DNA of 64,000 bases from an uncultured Collinsella sp. (GTDB taxonomy: Bacteria; Actinomycetota; Coriobacteriia; Coriobacteriales; Coriobacteriaceae). The stretch spans positions 62,001-126,000 of the forward strand of contig CAUDVX010000001.1 in the NCBI GenBank assembly GCA_958452935.1. Direction: 5' to 3'. The notes beneath the pieces are model-generated. The model was given only the letters and a program-made list of their open reading frames with translations. It did not search any database and had not been told where the DNA came from. The position numbers and the translations under genes are program-made. Below are positions 33,410 through 41,665 of this stretch, one piece after another. Each line of letters begins with the position of its first letter. Position 1 is the stretch's first letter.

Positions 33410-35053
33410 TCACGCCCTATAGAACACGTTGTCGGCAAAGAAGTCGGCCGGGGACTCCATGCAGGCAATCTCGCCGTCAAACATCATGGCGACGTCGTCG
33501 GCTACCTGCTCGGCAAAGTCCAAATCGTGCGTAGCCGTGATGACGGTGCCGCCAGCCTTCGCATGGCCACGCAGGGCGCGGGCGATAATGCGGCGGCTGA
33601 ACAGGTCTAGACCCTTGGTGGGCTCATCGAGCAATAGCAGTTCGGGGCCGATTAGCAGCAGTTTTGCCAATGCAAGCAGTTGACGCTGCCCGCCCGAAAG
33701 ATCGTACGGATGGCGTCCATCCAGACCCGACAACCCCAAGCTCGCCGCACGCTCCCGCGCCAAGTTCTCGTCATATCCGCAGGTCGAGGCCCATTCCATC
33801 AGCTCGTCGCGCACCGTCTCGGCAACCAGCAGGGCCTTGGGGTTCTGCGGCAGCAGCGCAGCCGAGGCCGCCCCGCGCACCATACGACCACGCTGCAGCT
33901 TGGCAGTCTTGGCCAGCACCGAAAGCATCGTCGACTTGCCGCAGCCGTTACCGCCCACAACCGCATGCACCGCGCCAGTCGAAAACGACGCATCGAGCCC
34001 GCGCAGCACCCAGCCGGACGCTCGATCGTAGCGAAACCAGCCTTCCGACAGGGTGGTAGCCGACCCGCCGTGCATTTTTTGGAGTATTCTGCTTCCATCC
34101 GTGCGCGGGAAGGCTTCCGAGCCGTTCTCGAGCGACGTTTGCGCCACAAATTCGGACGATTTGTCCAATTCTGAACTTTTTTTCGCGCTCGATACGTCCC
34201 CGGGCGGCTCCAGAGAGCCCAAATTGTCCTCGCGCCTGCTGAATACTCCTTTATTTGCACATCGGATGGCACCCCACCCCAACATGTCATCGGAAAACAG
34301 CGATTCTCGGCGTCCCAAAGAAGCCATATCCGCCACCTCGCGCACGCGACCGTTCTCAATCCGGTACGCACACGTCGCGTATTCGAGCATTGGGCGCGGC
34401 TGATGCGTCGCCACAACAACCGTGCAGCCCAGCTCGCGATTCACACGAAACAGCGCGTGCAGGAAATTCTTCTCCGCAACCGGATCAAGCTGAGACGTGG
34501 GCTCGTCGAGCAGCAGCACGCGCGGGCGCAGCGTCAGAACGGCAGCCAACGACAGCAACTGTTTGCGACCGCCCGAAAGCGTGTCAGTATCGCGGTGAAG
34601 CCAATCTTCCAGCCCAAAGAAATAGCTGGTCTCAGCTACGCGACGGCGCATCTCATCACGCGCTAGCCCCAAGTTTTCCAGGCCAAACGCCATCTCGTGC
34701 CACACGGTTTCGCACACAATCTGGTTCTCGGGATCCTGGAACACGTAGCCCACGCGCTCCGCAGACGCGCGCACGTCCATGTCGGCAACGTTCTCGCCCA
34801 GCACGAGCAGTTCGCCAGCGCGCTCGCCCGCCGGAGCAATCTCGGGCTTGAGCAGCGACAGCAGCGTCGACTTACCCGATCCGGTACCGCCAACAAGCAG
34901 CGCAAATGCACCTTGGGGAACAGACCAGTCGAGCCCCTCGAGCACCGCAACATCGGCCCCAGGGTAGGCAAAGCTCAGGCTCCGCACCTCAATCGCCGGC
35001 ATATCCGGGCCGCACGCCGCGCCCGACACCGGGCCCCTATCCAACCGAGCCAT
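33410..35053 (-). CDS. Fused ECF transporter ATPases (EcfA-EcfA')
   Basis: 547 residues, two complete ABC domains in one chain. Domain 1 (about 22-250): GGTGSGKST, VFQDPENQIV, LSGGRKQLLSLAAVL, LLLDEPTSQLD. Domain 2 (about 335-540): GGNGCGKST, LLPQNPKALL, LSGGQRQLLALAKLL, LLLDEPTKGLD, TATHDLDF. The linker (about residues 268-325, KKSSELDKSSEFVAQ) is Ser/Glu-rich, unlike the rest, and is encoded by a 169-base imperfect palindrome (34081-34249). Powers uptake through EcfT and the S component. Frame overlap with EcfT is one base. Confidence 0.92.
   Translation of the reverse strand: MARLDRGPVSGAACGPDMPAIEVRSLSFAYPGADVAVLEGLDWSVPQGAFALLVGGTGSGKSTLLSLLKPEIAPAGERAGELLVLGENVADMDVRASAERVGYVFQDPENQIVCETVWHEMAFGLENLGLARDEMRRRVAETSYFFGLEDWLHRDTDTLSGGRKQLLSLAAVLTLRPRVLLLDEPTSQLDPVAEKNFLHALFRVNRELGCTVVVATHQPRPMLEYATCAYRIENGRVREVADMASLGRRESLFSDDMLGWGAIRCANKGVFSRREDNLGSLEPPGDVSSAKKSSELDKSSEFVAQTSLENGSEAFPRTDGSRILQKMHGGSATTLSEGWFRYDRASGWVLRGLDASFSTGAVHAVVGGNGCGKSTMLSVLAKTAKLQRGRMVRGAASAALLPQNPKALLVAETVRDELMEWASTCGYDENLARERAASLGLSGLDGRHPYDLSGGQRQLLALAKLLLIGPELLLLDEPTKGLDLFSRRIIARALRGHAKAGGTVITATHDLDFAEQVADDVAMMFDGEIACMESPADFFADNVFYRA
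34081..34249. repeat. Palindromic element inside the ECF ATPase gene
   Basis: GGAGTATTCTGC (34081-34092) is the inverse of GCTGAATACTCC (34238-34249) with one mismatch; farther in, GGCTTCCGAGCCG pairs partly with CGGCTCCAGAGAGCC, and the centre has AATTCGGAC/GTCCAATT. Size is near that of the family A elements. It coincides with the inter-domain linker. Confidence 0.6.
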
Positions 35054-35946
35054 CAGCCAAACCTCTTCTCATCGATCGCATGCAACACACAGGGCAGCAC
35101 CATCCAGGCAGCGTACACGGCATAGCCCAGCCACGGCGCCGGCACCGAAAGCTGCGGGTAAAACGAATACTGCGTCGTCGCGGCCCACGCCACTGCCGCC
35201 GTGGCCACGCCAAACAGCGCAAGCCCAACCAGCGCGGCAGCGTCGCTGCGCCCCAGCCGATACCGCGTGTACGTCGTGCGACGCGTCACGGCACCCCACC
35301 CGCGCGAGCGCATGGCATCCGCGCGCTCAAGCGAATCTTCCATGCCCCAGCCCATCAGCACGCTCGACGCCCGCAGGTGCGATCGCACGGGATCGGTGGG
35401 CGCACGCCCCGGCACATCGATCGCGTCCTGCACCGCCAGCACCGTGCGGCCGCGGCGCAAAAACTGTGGGATAAGCCGCATACACATCGAGATCATGAGC
35501 GCGATCACCGGCGCGGCGTTGCCCAACAGTGCGAGTACCTTGTCGTATTCGAGCATCGACGCCGCGGCCTCAAACCACAGCACGCTCGCCACAAACAGCC
35601 CACCCATGCACAAGCCATATACCATGCTTTCCAGATACACCGCGCGCACGCCGATGCGAAACAGCTCGGTCGAGCCCGATGCACTAAACAGAGGGTTGAC
35701 CAGCGCGATAATCAAAATAACCGGCAGCTGCCAGCGAAGCGCCCCTAACGTGCGCGCAGCACCGCGCGTCGCAAGCCCGTACGCCAGCCCGCCCGCAAGC
35801 GACAGCGCAATCAGCACCGGTTGCATCGAGAACATGGTGAGCCCCAGCGTCAACGCTATGTAGACCGCCGGCACCGCCGGATGCGACATTGAAAATGCCC
35901 CCACGGGCTCGGCGCCCGAACCCTCTCGCATGTTGTCCATAGGCAT
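35053..35946 (-). CDS. ecfT: ECF transporter transmembrane (T) component
   Basis: 297 residues with five to six helices. The coupling-helix region shows the family pattern with two Ala-Arg-Gly-like motifs (ADAMRSRGWGA near residue 210) that contact the ATPases. First gene of the T-A-S unit. ATG at 35946 has GGGAGG upstream. The 190-base interval to the divergent glmU holds no recognisable riboswitch. Confidence 0.85.
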   Translation of the reverse strand: MPMDNMREGSGAEPVGAFSMSHPAVPAVYIALTLGLTMFSMQPVLIALSLAGGLAYGLATRGAARTLGALRWQLPVILIIALVNPLFSASGSTELFRIGVRAVYLESMVYGLCMGGLFVASVLWFEAAASMLEYDKVLALLGNAAPVIALMISMCMRLIPQFLRRGRTVLAVQDAIDVPGRAPTDPVRSHLRASSVLMGWGMEDSLERADAMRSRGWGAVTRRTTYTRYRLGRSDAAALVGLALFGVATAAVAWAATTQYSFYPQLSVPAPWLGYAVYAAWMVLPCVLHAIDEKRFG

Positions 35947-36139
35947 CCCCGCCCTCCCGCCAAATCACCGACGCCGAAGCACTGCCGGCACCGCCCGCAA
36001 GCAGCGCAAACACCACGCCGGCGGCGCAAGCCTCAACCGCCGCAAACCAATCGCTACGCGCTCATCATATGCCTGCGGTATCATATTGCGCCGTGTATCG
36101 TTTCCAAACACACGTCTCTATAACGTAACAGGAGATCAC

Positions 36140-37552
36140 ATGGACGCAACCGCAATTATCCTCGCCGCCGGCGAGGGCACCCGCATGAAGTCGAACCACT
36201 GCAAGGTTTCGCACAAGATTCTGGGCAAGCCCATGGTCCAGTGGATCGTCGACGCCACCATCAAGGCCGGCTGCAGCCGCGTCGTGGTCGTCATCGGCAG
36301 CCACGCCGATGAGATGCGCGCCCTCATCGATGGCGCCTACGCCAACAGCGCCACCAAGGTCGAGTGCGTCGAGCAGACCGAGCGCCTGGGCACCGGCCAC
36401 GCCGTAAAGGTCGCGCTCGAGGCCTGCGGCATCACGCAAGGCCCCGTCGTCGTGCTCAACGGCGACCTGCCGCTCATTACCGCCGACACCGTCGCCAAGT
36501 TTGCGCAGACCGTCGCCACCGGCGAGCTCGCCTGCACCGTCATGACCATGACCCCGCCCGATCCTTTTGGCTACGGTCGCATCAAGCTGGGCGCCGATAG
36601 TCAGATCGAGCGCATCATCGAGCAGAAGGACTGCACGCCCGAGCAGGCCGCCACGCTGCTGGAGTGCAACGCCGGCTGCTACGCCTTCGACGGCGCGCAG
36701 CTCGCCGCCCACATTAACGAGATCGGCAACGACAACGCGCAGTCCGAGTACTATCTGCCCGACATGCTCGAAATCCTCAAGGGTCACGGCCAGGCGGTCT
36801 CCATCTTCCACTGCGACGACTACCGCGACGGCCTGGGCGTCAACAGCCGCATCCAGCTCGCGCAGCTCACCGCCATCGCGCGCGACCGCATCAACGAGCA
36901 CTGGATGGCCGAGGGCGTCACCTTCATCGACCCCACGCAGGCCTGGATCGGCCCCGACGCCACCATCGGCCGCGACACCGTCGTGTGGCCGCAGACGCAT
37001 CTGATCGGTCACGTCACCGTGGGCGAAGAGTGCCAGCTCGGCCCCAACAGCCGCCTCACCGACACCACTGTCGGCAGCGGCTGCATCATCGATGAGACCA
37101 TCGCCATCGAGGCCGTCATCGAGAACGGCGTCGACTGCGGCCCGCGCGCCTACCTGCGCCCGGGCACCCACATGCTCGACGGATCCAAGGCCGGTACGCA
37201 CGTGGAGATTAAGAAGTCCACGATCGGCGAGGGCTCCAAGGTGCCCCACCTGTCCTACATCGGCGATACCACCATGGGCTCCGGCGTCAACGTGGGCGCA
37301 GGTTCCATCACCTGCAACTACGACGGCGTTCACAAGCACAAGACCGTCATCGGCAAGGATGCCTTCATCGGTTCCGACACCATGATGGTCGCGCCCGCCC
37401 AGATTGGCGACGGTGCACTCGTGGCCGCCGGCTCCGTCATCACCGAGCCGGTTCCGGCCGACGCACTCGGTCTGGGCCGCGCCCGTCAGGTAAATATCGA
37501 GGGCTGGGCCGCCGATTATCGCCGCCGTCTGCACGAGGACGACGAGGTATAA
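36140..37552 (+). CDS. glmU: Bifunctional N-acetylglucosamine-1-phosphate uridyltransferase / glucosamine-1-phosphate acetyltransferase
   Basis: 470 residues; makes UDP-GlcNAc for the cell wall. Pyrophosphorylase domain 1-230: ILAAGEGTRMKS, QTERLGTGHAV, LNGDLPL, GYGRI, ECNAGCYAF. Left-handed beta-helix acetyltransferase domain from about 255 with hexapeptide repeats and the catalytic region LSYIGDTTMGSGVNVGAGSI, CNYDGVHKHKT. AGGAG at 5 bases before the ATG. Terminator at 37568-37601, then prs, the usual order. Confidence 0.96.
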   Translation: MDATAIILAAGEGTRMKSNHCKVSHKILGKPMVQWIVDATIKAGCSRVVVVIGSHADEMRALIDGAYANSATKVECVEQTERLGTGHAVKVALEACGITQGPVVVLNGDLPLITADTVAKFAQTVATGELACTVMTMTPPDPFGYGRIKLGADSQIERIIEQKDCTPEQAATLLECNAGCYAFDGAQLAAHINEIGNDNAQSEYYLPDMLEILKGHGQAVSIFHCDDYRDGLGVNSRIQLAQLTAIARDRINEHWMAEGVTFIDPTQAWIGPDATIGRDTVVWPQTHLIGHVTVGEECQLGPNSRLTDTTVGSGCIIDETIAIEAVIENGVDCGPRAYLRPGTHMLDGSKAGTHVEIKKSTIGEGSKVPHLSYIGDTTMGSGVNVGAGSITCNYDGVHKHKTVIGKDAFIGSDTMMVAPAQIGDGALVAAGSVITEPVPADALGLGRARQVNIEGWAADYRRRLHEDDEV

Positions 37553-37567
37553 CGTTTTACCAAGCAC

Positions 37568-37601
37568 AAAAGGAGCTGTTCCATGGGGACGGCTCCTTTT
37601 T
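37568..37601 (+). terminator. Terminator after glmU
   Basis: AAAAGGAGC (37568-37576) pairs with GGCTCCTTTTT (37591-37601); the stem continues inward around CCATGG. Confidence 0.85.
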
Positions 37602-37744
37602 CTATCGTGACCTGCGCGACCGGATGAGTGGTCGGTTCGTGTCCGTTGACGGTAAAGACGTTATCAAGACTCGATAAACCCCGTCGCGCGGTTACAATGC
37701 AACAAGGCATCTATATGGCATTCGATGTATAAAGGAGAAGGGTA

Positions 37745-38731
37745 ATGCCGATTAATGATCCCGAGAAGTCGGAGAATATGCGCAAGTCCATCCGCGTGTA
37801 TTCCGGTTCCTCCAACCGTCCCCTCGCTCAGAAGATCGCTGAGTACCTTGGGGTCGAGCTTTCGGGCCTTACGCTAAAGCAGTTCGCCAACGGTGAGATT
37901 TACGCCCGCTACGACGAGACCGTCCGCGGCGCCGACGTCTTCCTGATTCAGTCCGTGGCTGGCGGCAACGTCAACGACATGCTCATGGAGCTGCTCATTG
38001 CCACCGACGCTGCCAAGCGCGCATCCGCCCGCTCCATCACCGCCGTTATCACCCACTACGGCTATGCCCGCCAGGACCGCAAGGCCGGCCCGCGCGAGCC
38101 CATCACCGCCCGCCTCGTCGCCAACCTGCTCGAGCGCGCCGGTGTCGACCGCATCATCACCCTCGACCTGCACCAGGGTCAGATCCAGGGCTTCTTTGAT
38201 ATCCCGGTTAACCACCTGTCCGCACTGCCGCTGTTTGGCCAGTACTACAACGACATGCACTTCGACACCGACAACCTGGTTGTCGTCTCCCCCGACGTGG
38301 GTCGCGCCAAGGCCGCCAAGAAGCTGTCCGACATGCTCGGCTGCGACCTGGCCATCGCCCACAAGGGCCGTCCGCGCCACAACGCCGCCGAGGTCATGGG
38401 CATCATCGGTGACATCAAGGGCAAGACCTGCGTCATCAACGACGACATGATCGACACCGCTGGCACCCTGTGCGCCAACGTCAAGGAGCTCAAGGCTATG
38501 GGCGCTGGCGACATCTACGTCTGCGCCACCCACGGTATCTTCTCCGGTCCGGCCATCGAGCGCCTGAACGACGCCCCGATCGTCGAGTGCGTCGTCACCG
38601 ACGCCATTCCCGTCGAGGTGGGCGGCAAGATCAAGACCATCTCGGTCGCCGAGGAGTTCGCCCAGGCCATCTCCGCCGTTTACCACGAGGAGCCCGTCTC
38701 CACGCTCGTCGGCGGCGACTTCGCGCTGTAA
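37745..38731 (+). CDS. prs: Ribose-phosphate pyrophosphokinase
   Basis: 328 residues; makes PRPP for purines, pyrimidines, His and Trp. Motifs: SGSSNRPLAQKIAEYLGV, FANGEIYARYDETVRG, YARQDRKAGPREPI, DLHQGQIQGFFDIPVNHL, and the PRPP loop VINDDMIDTAGTL. AAAGGAGAAG precedes the ATG. In this region glmU-prs-pth are in the common order, but an extra gene with flanking repeats (38816-40548) separates prs from pth. Terminator at 38765-38795. Confidence 0.97.
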   Translation: MPINDPEKSENMRKSIRVYSGSSNRPLAQKIAEYLGVELSGLTLKQFANGEIYARYDETVRGADVFLIQSVAGGNVNDMLMELLIATDAAKRASARSITAVITHYGYARQDRKAGPREPITARLVANLLERAGVDRIITLDLHQGQIQGFFDIPVNHLSALPLFGQYYNDMHFDTDNLVVVSPDVGRAKAAKKLSDMLGCDLAIAHKGRPRHNAAEVMGIIGDIKGKTCVINDDMIDTAGTLCANVKELKAMGAGDIYVCATHGIFSGPAIERLNDAPIVECVVTDAIPVEVGGKIKTISVAEEFAQAISAVYHEEPVSTLVGGDFAL

Positions 38732-38764
38732 TCCAGCGTGCATCTCATCATCTTTGGTGTTTTT

Positions 38765-38795
38765 AAAGGGTCGGAAGCTCGCTTCCGACCCTTTT
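38765..38795 (+). terminator. Terminator after prs
   Basis: AAAGGGTCGGAAGC (38765-38778) pairs with GCTTCCGACCCTTT (38781-38794), then TTTT. Confidence 0.9.
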
Positions 38796-38815
38796 CTATC
38801 CCTCGCCAACCTTCC

Positions 38816-39020
38816 CTGGACAATTAGTTCAGATACGTATTTTTCTAAAGCTCCAAAGGGCCGTTCGGAGCCTTCTGAGCTCCCCGGCGGATGCCATACC
38901 GTCCAAAGCTCATCGTTTTCGAGTACAGCCGCTGCATTTTTATCCTCAAATCGCCCTCAAAGGCCCTTAGAAACGCCTCGAACGCCCGCCGCCTTATACG
39001 TATCTGAACTAACTGTCCAG
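38816..39020. repeat. MITE-like element with 25-bp terminal inverted repeats, copy 1
   Basis: Starts CTGGACAATTAGTTCAGA (38816) and ends with the inverse at 39020; the 25-base termini differ at one position. 205 bases, no ORF of note, palindromic patches inside. No clear target duplication. Same termini as 40343-40548. Confidence 0.88.
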
Positions 39021-39182
39021 TAGATATCGTCAACCTTCGCGGCAGAGCTCAATTTCCTGTAATCCCCTCGACCGATTCCACCGATTTCATAACGCCCAGC
39101 CGTTCGTGGCGCGCAGCGCCCCGCTGAGCGAAAAGAACGGTATGGCGGTCGCATTCTGCCTCCAACTTAGTACGTTATAGCC

Positions 39183-40310
39183 ATGACGACCGTGATTTCA
39201 CATTTCTCCGCCCTCCGCGCAATTCGTCGCGCACGACGGGCGTACTCTGCCCTACCCTGGGACTTCGTTGATAGTGAACAGCAAGCACAGGCCTTGGCTA
39301 GCTGCATTCCCAATAATGACGCAATCGACTTTGGCGCACTTTCGATACTCGATGCCTGGAATGAAGATGATTCCGAACTGCTCGATCTTCTCGTTTCAGA
39401 CGAAGACAACAGACGCCCCGACAAGCGACTTCTTCAGCATATTCTCTCCGCTCCGCTTCCTGAAGGTGCAATTATGCACGTCGAGGCCGACATCTACGCA
39501 ACGTCTCCCGCCGTGACAGCCATGCTTTGTTCCAAAAATGAATCAGTCGCCAAAACCTTGATGCTTCTCATGGAACTGCTCGGAACCTACTCCCTTCCTC
39601 CCGGGGCAACATACCCCATTGCCCATGACGACATCTGGCCCAAGGGCGATGGCTGCGCAGCGACGGGCGATCTTGATTGCCTGGGCAACCAGTCGGTGGC
39701 CGAGCAACAGAACGAAACCCGCTATGAACAGGCACACTACAAATGCGAGCCCGCCACGACCATCGAAGAGCTCGAGGCGGTCTCACGGTTCGCCAAAAGT
39801 AGCTCGTACGCCTCGTTTCGCACGGCCGTTAAACTCGCCCGGGCCGGATCCGCATCCCCAGCCGAATCCCTAATGTTTGCCGTTCTCGGAGCACCCATGC
39901 GCTTTGGCGGTTTCGGGTGTTGCAGCCTACCTATGGGAGGCTTGCTACTCAACTATCGAATCGACTTCGACACCCTTGCGGTCAACATGTCCTCCGGCAT
40001 CCCTTACGCCATCTGCGACCTGTATTGCCCCGCAGCCGGAGTCGACAGCGAATACAACGGAATTGGGCATGAGCTTCAAAACGCTCGCATCCACGATGGC
40101 AATCGAAATAATGGCCTCAAGGCAATGGGCATCCACGTCCTGGTTATCAATCGCGACCAAATGAAAGACCTTGTTGCACTCGAAGCCTTCGCCCAAACGA
40201 TGCATCGACTCGCGGGAGTCCGATTCCGATATCGCATCAAGGGCTATCGCAAGCGTCAGGCCGCTTGGCTCAACGCCCTGCGGGCCGGAATCGGCCTTGC
40301 ACCGGTCTAA
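39183..40310 (+). CDS. Unknown protein with an endonuclease-like C-terminal half
   Basis: 375 residues; not recognised by name. The C-terminal part shows a pattern like DUF559/Vsr-type PD-(D/E)XK folds: ICDLYCPAAGVDSEYNGIGH, then DGNRNNGLKAMGIHVLVINR, i.e. Asp, Glu-Tyr-x-Gly-x-x-His, then Arg and a GIxVxxI strand. The N-terminal part is unknown; an Ala/Arg-rich start (LRAIRRARRAYSAL) could bind DNA. No ribosome site is seen before the ATG (TACGTTATAGCC). GC is lower than in neighbours. It sits between two MITE-like elements and interrupts prs-pth. A defence or toxin-type role is possible, not shown. Confidence 0.65.
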   Translation: MTTVISHFSALRAIRRARRAYSALPWDFVDSEQQAQALASCIPNNDAIDFGALSILDAWNEDDSELLDLLVSDEDNRRPDKRLLQHILSAPLPEGAIMHVEADIYATSPAVTAMLCSKNESVAKTLMLLMELLGTYSLPPGATYPIAHDDIWPKGDGCAATGDLDCLGNQSVAEQQNETRYEQAHYKCEPATTIEELEAVSRFAKSSSYASFRTAVKLARAGSASPAESLMFAVLGAPMRFGGFGCCSLPMGGLLLNYRIDFDTLAVNMSSGIPYAICDLYCPAAGVDSEYNGIGHELQNARIHDGNRNNGLKAMGIHVLVINRDQMKDLVALEAFAQTMHRLAGVRFRYRIKGYRKRQAAWLNALRAGIGLAPV

Positions 40311-40342
40311 ACGGCGAATCACCCGTGCGCCGTCAAACAGGG

Positions 40343-40548
40343 CTGGACAGTTAGTTCAAATACGTATAACTAGACATATTGAATTAGGCTGTTTTGCAGC
40401 TATCTCTATACCATTCGCCCTATTTGAAGGCAGGGTAGACTTCAAAACAGCGTCATATGGGCTAACTAAAGCTCCAAAACAACGCATCGGCATTGAATTG
40501 AGCAATTCGAGTCCTCAGAACTTATACGTATCTGAACTAGCTGTCCAC
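40343..40548. repeat. MITE-like element with terminal inverted repeats, copy 2
   Basis: Left end CTGGACAGTTAGTTCAAA (40343), right end TATCTGAACTAGCTGTCCA finishing at 40547. About 205 bases, the same length and termini as 38816-39020 but a different interior, which has its own inverted pair GCTGTTTTG/CAAAACAGC. Confidence 0.88.
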
Positions 40549-40661
40549 CTCGGATTTCGACGGCCGTCCAAACGCCCCCAAACAACCTCAATCGCCCTCC
40601 ATTTGACAGCGGCAGCAGGGTCGCTCACCATAGCAGGCGACAAATCAACGAAAGGACAAAC

Positions 40662-41291
40662 ATGGCAGCTGCACAGCCGCTCAAGATTCGCATGGTTGCC
40701 GGACTTGGCAACCCTGGCGATGAGTATGCCGAGACCCGCCACAACGCTGGCTTCAAAGCGATCGACGAGTTGGCCCGTCAGGCCGGCGTCACGTACTGGA
40801 AAAACCAGGCCGGCGCCGAGGTCGCGCTCATCAACATCAACGACCCCGAGGAAGAGGACGGCAAGCGCCAGATTGTGCTGGTCAAGCCGCAGTCGTACAT
40901 GAATACCTCGGGCGGCCCCATCTCCAAGCTCTGCCGCGAATACAAGATCAAGGCCGAGGAGCTGCTCGTAATCCACGACGAGCTCGACATTCCCGCCGGC
41001 GACGTGCGCGTTAAGGTGGGCGGCGGCCATGCTGGCCACAACGGCCTGCGTTCCATCATCGACAAGATGGGCAGCCGCGACTTCAGCCGCATCCGCACCG
41101 GCATCGGCAACCCTCCCGGCAAGATGCCCGTCGCTGACTACGTGCTTAAGCAGCTGCGCGCCCGCGAGGCCGAGGATTTCCAGGACACCTGCGCCCGCGC
41201 GGCCGACGCCGCCGGCCTGGCGATCGTGCACGGCGTGGTCTACGCTCGCGACCATGTCAACGGCGCCGCCTCCGCCAACGGCAAGCACTAA
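40662..41291 (+). CDS. pth: Peptidyl-tRNA hydrolase
   Basis: 209 residues; recycles peptidyl-tRNA that drops off ribosomes. Motifs: MVAGLGNPGDEYAETRHNAGF with the catalytic His, KPQSYMNTSGGP, VIHDELDIPAGDVRVKVGGG (in part), GHNGLRSI and FSRIRTGIGNPPG. Ribosome site GAAAGGA. The stop codon TAA is immediately followed by a repeat hairpin at 41291. Confidence 0.96.
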   Translation: MAAAQPLKIRMVAGLGNPGDEYAETRHNAGFKAIDELARQAGVTYWKNQAGAEVALININDPEEEDGKRQIVLVKPQSYMNTSGGPISKLCREYKIKAEELLVIHDELDIPAGDVRVKVGGGHAGHNGLRSIIDKMGSRDFSRIRTGIGNPPGKMPVADYVLKQLRAREAEDFQDTCARAADAAGLAIVHGVVYARDHVNGAASANGKH

Positions 41292-41336
41292 AACCTACCA
41301 TTTAGGGACAGGTTTATTTTGGCAGGTTTTACCTGC
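41291..41336. repeat. GGGACAGG-loop hairpin after pth
   Basis: AAACCTACCA (41291-41300) pairs with TGGCAGGTTT (41320-41329) around TTTAGGGACAGGTTTATTT; TTTTACCTGC follows. The inverse of this text recurs at 52513-52560. The rest of 41292-41665 holds a terminator and the nfn leader. Confidence 0.7.
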
Positions 41337-41397
41337 GGAAACGCTCCATTTGCGGCATCGTAATAAACCGCGCGCCGCCATACGCACATAGCACCCC

Positions 41398-41439
41398 AAA
41401 GGGAGCCGGCCTCATCACAACCCGAGGCCGGCCCCCTTT
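41398..41439 (+). terminator. Terminator after pth
   Basis: AAAGGGAGCCGGCCTC (41398-41413) pairs with GAGGCCGGCCCCCTTT (41424-41439). A strong symmetric stem. Confidence 0.8.
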
Positions 41440-41554
41440 GCCGTTTTACCCGATAAAACTGACCAAAATATACCTGCCCCTGTTTGGTAGGCCGAAGTGG
41501 ATAAACCCTGCTCCCAACCGCCGAAGACACACGTAAGTGACATGTCCATGAGGG

Positions 41555-41560
41555 TATAAT
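41555..41560 (+). promoter_or_regulatory. -10 box (TATAAT) upstream of nfnA
   Basis: Perfect TATAAT about 105 bases before the ATG at 41666, within the 41292-41665 gap. No convincing -35 box at the right distance. Confidence 0.35.
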
Positions 41561-41665
41561 TTGCACCGTATGTCTGCACAACGCCTGTGCGCGTACGGTT
41601 TTATTCGGGCTACCGTCCATTTCCGTGGAGGCACGGTTCGGCGGCCCTAACAAGAGAGGGGTTCT

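Noticed and set aside
35947..36139. Riboswitch in front of the ECF T component
   Set aside because: Looked for because ECF vitamin operons often have one; I see no cobalamin, FMN or TPP-type conserved core in this 190-base gap.
37646..37698. prs promoter from TTGACG (37646) and TACAAT (37693)
   Set aside because: The spacing of 41 bases is too long for these boxes to work together.
38816..39020. Insertion sequence
   Set aside because: Terminal inverted repeats are clear, but 205 bases cannot encode a transposase and no target duplication is visible.
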